This document shows positions 61,976 to 64,000 of a stretch of DNA of 64,000 nt, in pieces (within the stretch, counting starts at the first letter, position 1; every line of letters starts with the position of its first letter). The DNA comes from Plasmodium relictum (Eukaryota; Apicomplexa; Aconoidasida; Haemosporida; Plasmodiidae). Under the pieces are notes generated by a model that was not told where the DNA came from, made no database searches, and worked only from the letters and a program-made list of their open reading frames with translations. A program made the position numbers and the translations under genes. The DNA lies in NCBI RefSeq assembly GCF_900005765.1, contig NC_041689.1, positions 992,001 through 1,056,000 on the forward strand, in the 5' to 3' direction.

Positions 61976-63133
61976 AAACCTTTTTTTTGGTTTTTAATAT
62001 CTTTTTTAAGCAATCATTTTTTAAATTAAAATTTATAGAAAATATTTTTATATTAGATATTTATTGTTCTTTTATAAAAAGTTTAATAATTAATATTTAA
62101 GGTATTCTTTTAAAAAGTATTTTAATAATAGAAAAAAAAATATTATTCTCATTATATTATTTCTTTATTAAAAGCGAGAGTTCTGGTAACCCATAATATG
62201 TAATCAATTTTAAGTATAACCATTTTAAGAACAAAAATGATATTTTTAATTGTATAATATATAAATTATAGTTAATGCAAAAAAAAATTAATTATGAAAT
62301 ATCAAATTAAATAATTGGTCTATTATAAAAATTAAAAAAAAAAAAATAATAATTTTTTAATATTCTTTAAAAACTAATACAACTATTTAACTTTCCAAAA
62401 TAAATAATTAGAATGTATAAAACTCCCAAGCATATTTCCATTTTTTTTTTTGTAGAAAGATATCTCATAAATTTCCAATAACATATTGCCCTAAGAACAG
62501 AGTCATAATTTACCATACCTATTTTTAACCTATCATTACAATATTTCCTTTTCCTTTTTTTCTTTTTCTTTTAATATAAATTTATAATTATATATACAAA
62601 TATATACTTTTATAAGTAAAAATCTATGTGTTATATATGTGAAAATTTAATAAGTTACTTTCATTATTGTAAAAAAATTATATTTCTTCAATTATAAACA
62701 ATTCTTTCTAGAACATTATTATGAACTCATTATTATATTGAACATTTTGTTTAATAATTTATATTTATGTGAAATATCTTTTAGTTATAAAAATAAAAAT
62801 AATAATATATATGCATTTTCTAGGATTGTCTAGTTTATTTAATTTTGGAAACCTAAATAAAGAATAGGTATAAGAAAGAATTATGAAAAACAAATTATTA
62901 TTTTAAAATACAAAAACAAATTCAAGAAATATTAACTTGGAGTTTAAATAATAAATATATATGAAAAATAATTTGTTATAAAAAATAAAGTTATAATATG
63001 TTTTAGAAAAAAAAAGAAAAAGGTATTACTATTATTAAAAAAAATAAAATTAACAAAAAATGGTACATTAAACAATTATCTTGAAAATAATTTTTTTTTT
63101 TTTTTCAATTTAGAATAAATAAAGTGGGACTAT
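61976..63133. other. Intergenic region
   Basis: 1.15 kb between the tRNA and the 3' end of the RNase P subunit gene. A somewhat less AT-rich patch lies at 62173-62190. I see no open frame or RNA structure I can support. Confidence 0.55.
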
Positions 63134-64000
63134 TCACTTAGTCTCAACTGATTTAAAGAAGACTGCAGTATTTAATGATTTCCTTACAGAAGCCCTTTGA
63201 ATGCAGAAAATAGGCACGTTTGTGATACATCCAATAATATCTTTATATGATAATGTATTGAAATTAAAAAATATTCTCAAAAAATGCAATGGTTCTATTA
63301 TTTCACTTTCTTTTAAGCTTCCTGAACTAAATATAAGTCTATTTAGAGGAACAATAGAAAACAAATTATTTATATTTAAAGCGGAAATAACATACTGGTA
63401 ATCTTCACTTATTGTGTTCAAGGAAGAAATTTCAAAAAAAATACCCTTATCCAATGCAGATTGTATATCAGATTTTCTTAACGAAATAAAACTTTTCTTT
63501 AAATCATAAAAAATTATATCGCAATCAAATTTAGATGCTGCCAAATTAATTTCTTCTGCTGATGTAACTTCTATTGCTATTAAATCAAAGTTATTTTCTC
63601 TAATAAATTTATAATAGTTTTCTATTTTTAAAGCATCTTGATATTTTATATTTAATCTTTTTAATATATATGTACTATTGTTATTTGATAAAAAAAATTG
63701 TGTACTTGGTAAAAAATTATATAACTTTTTTAATTCTTCTTCTGTAATTTCATTTTTTTTATTTAATATAAAATCATCACATATATCTTTTATACATAAT
63801 GTATTACTTCTATTTATTAAAATGAAATTTTCTTCTATATTATTATTTATATTTAATAAGTAGTCATTCATTACATCTACATCATTAATATTATCAATAA
63901 AATAATTGCCTGATTCATTGTTGTATGATTTATGTAATATATCATTATATTTAAAACAGTTTACAATTTTCCATTTTTCATCAAAATTAAAATTAGAATT
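63134..64000 (-). CDS. RPP30: RNase P/MRP protein subunit p30 (RPP30/RPP1), 5' part outside window
   Basis: Partial gene. The frame is open from the window edge (64000) to the stop at 63134, 288 residues seen; the first internal Met at 63871 is not the start. The pattern is that of the p30 TIM-barrel family: FDLIAIEVTSAEEINLAASK, then FDCDIIFYDLKKSFISLRKS, then IQSALDKGIFFEISSLNTI, ISALNINNLFSIVPLNRLIF, FSSGS, and an end part LSYKDIIGCITNVPIFCI..RASVR. Family members show the same succession (DIIsxD, A..rGv.FEI.Y, N...L..iIiSS.A, and a terminal R). The subunit helps tRNA 5' maturation as part of nuclear RNase P and rRNA processing as part of RNase MRP. The N-terminal part has an Asn-rich insertion. 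Confidence 0.83.
   Translation of the reverse strand, partial: NSNFNFDEKWKIVNCFKYNDILHKSYNNESGNYFIDNINDVDVMNDYLLNINNNIEENFILINRSNTLCIKDICDDFILNKKNEITEEELKKLYNFLPSTQFFLSNNNSTYILKRLNIKYQDALKIENYYKFIRENNFDLIAIEVTSAEEINLAASKFDCDIIFYDLKKSFISLRKSDIQSALDKGIFFEISSLNTISEDYQYVISALNINNLFSIVPLNRLIFSSGSLKESEIIEPLHFLRIFFNFNTLSYKDIIGCITNVPIFCIQRASVRKSLNTAVFFKSVETK

Noticed and set aside
61828-62013. Minus-strand open frame across the tRNA
   Set aside because: Antisense reading of tRNA-Ser; a well-known kind of spurious protein.
1-64000. CRISPR array, insertion sequence, prophage or bacterial operon features
   Set aside because: This is eukaryotic nuclear sequence with spliced genes; no spaced direct repeats, terminal inverted repeats or ribosome-binding sites were seen.

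Overview
The window is nuclear DNA of a malaria parasite (Plasmodium). It is extremely AT-rich, with long homopolymers, (TA)n runs and (AAT)n tracts coding for asparagine. Genes are large and interrupted by short introns with GTA...AG boundaries, and low-complexity Asn/Lys/Glu blocks sit inside conserved proteins. From memory, the gene order (NAB2-type zinc finger, chorismate synthase, AP2Tel-like, leucyl-tRNA synthetase, VTC, CDKAL1-like radical SAM, SRP68, NAC alpha, RPP30) matches a block of P. falciparum chromosome 6 around PF3D7_0621500 to 0623100. Because the chorismate synthase is a ruined pseudogene, I infer a lineage that lost the shikimate pathway. An avian parasite such as P. gallinaceum or P. 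relictum would fit, but the species cannot be fixed from sequence alone.

Layout. 1-1204: 3' part of a NAB2/ZC3H14-type CCCH zinc-finger gene. 1205-17883: almost 17 kb without an intact gene. It holds a chorismate synthase pseudogene (2012-3477), then fragments of at least one other decayed, unidentified protein gene (about 5.5-9.5 kb), then extremely AT-rich sequence with two small GC islands. 17884-25188: a giant AP2 protein (AP2Tel-like). 26620-30474: cytosolic leucyl-tRNA synthetase. 31740-33151: a signal-peptide membrane protein resembling the RUS/DUF647 family. 33882-34431: subunit 9 of the cytochrome bc1 complex. 35095-36363: RsmE-like rRNA methyltransferase. 36766-37140: small conserved protein, probably mitochondrial. 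37545-40428: SPX-VTC-DUF202 polyphosphate polymerase subunit. 41687-43846: CDKAL1-like tRNA methylthiotransferase. 45559-49671: large uncharacterised protein. 50272-51112: secreted or membrane cysteine-rich protein. 51848-53875: SRP68. 54319-55113: NAC alpha. 56364-61218: RAP-domain organellar RNA protein. 61886-61967: tRNA-Ser(UGA). 63134-64000: RNase P/MRP subunit p30 (5' part beyond the window).

Functionally the intact genes are mostly housekeeping: translation and RNA maturation (LeuRS, tRNA-Ser, RPP30, CDKAL1-like, RsmE-like, RAP protein), protein targeting at the ribosome (SRP68, NAC alpha), mitochondrial electron transport (QCR9), polyphosphate metabolism (VTC) and chromosome-end or transcription control (AP2Tel-like). 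They are not co-transcribed; strands alternate. The most interesting part is the decayed interval between NAB2 and the AP2 gene. Reading frames of a dead biosynthetic enzyme and of a second, unknown protein can still be followed there, with stops mostly arising by G:C to A:T changes.
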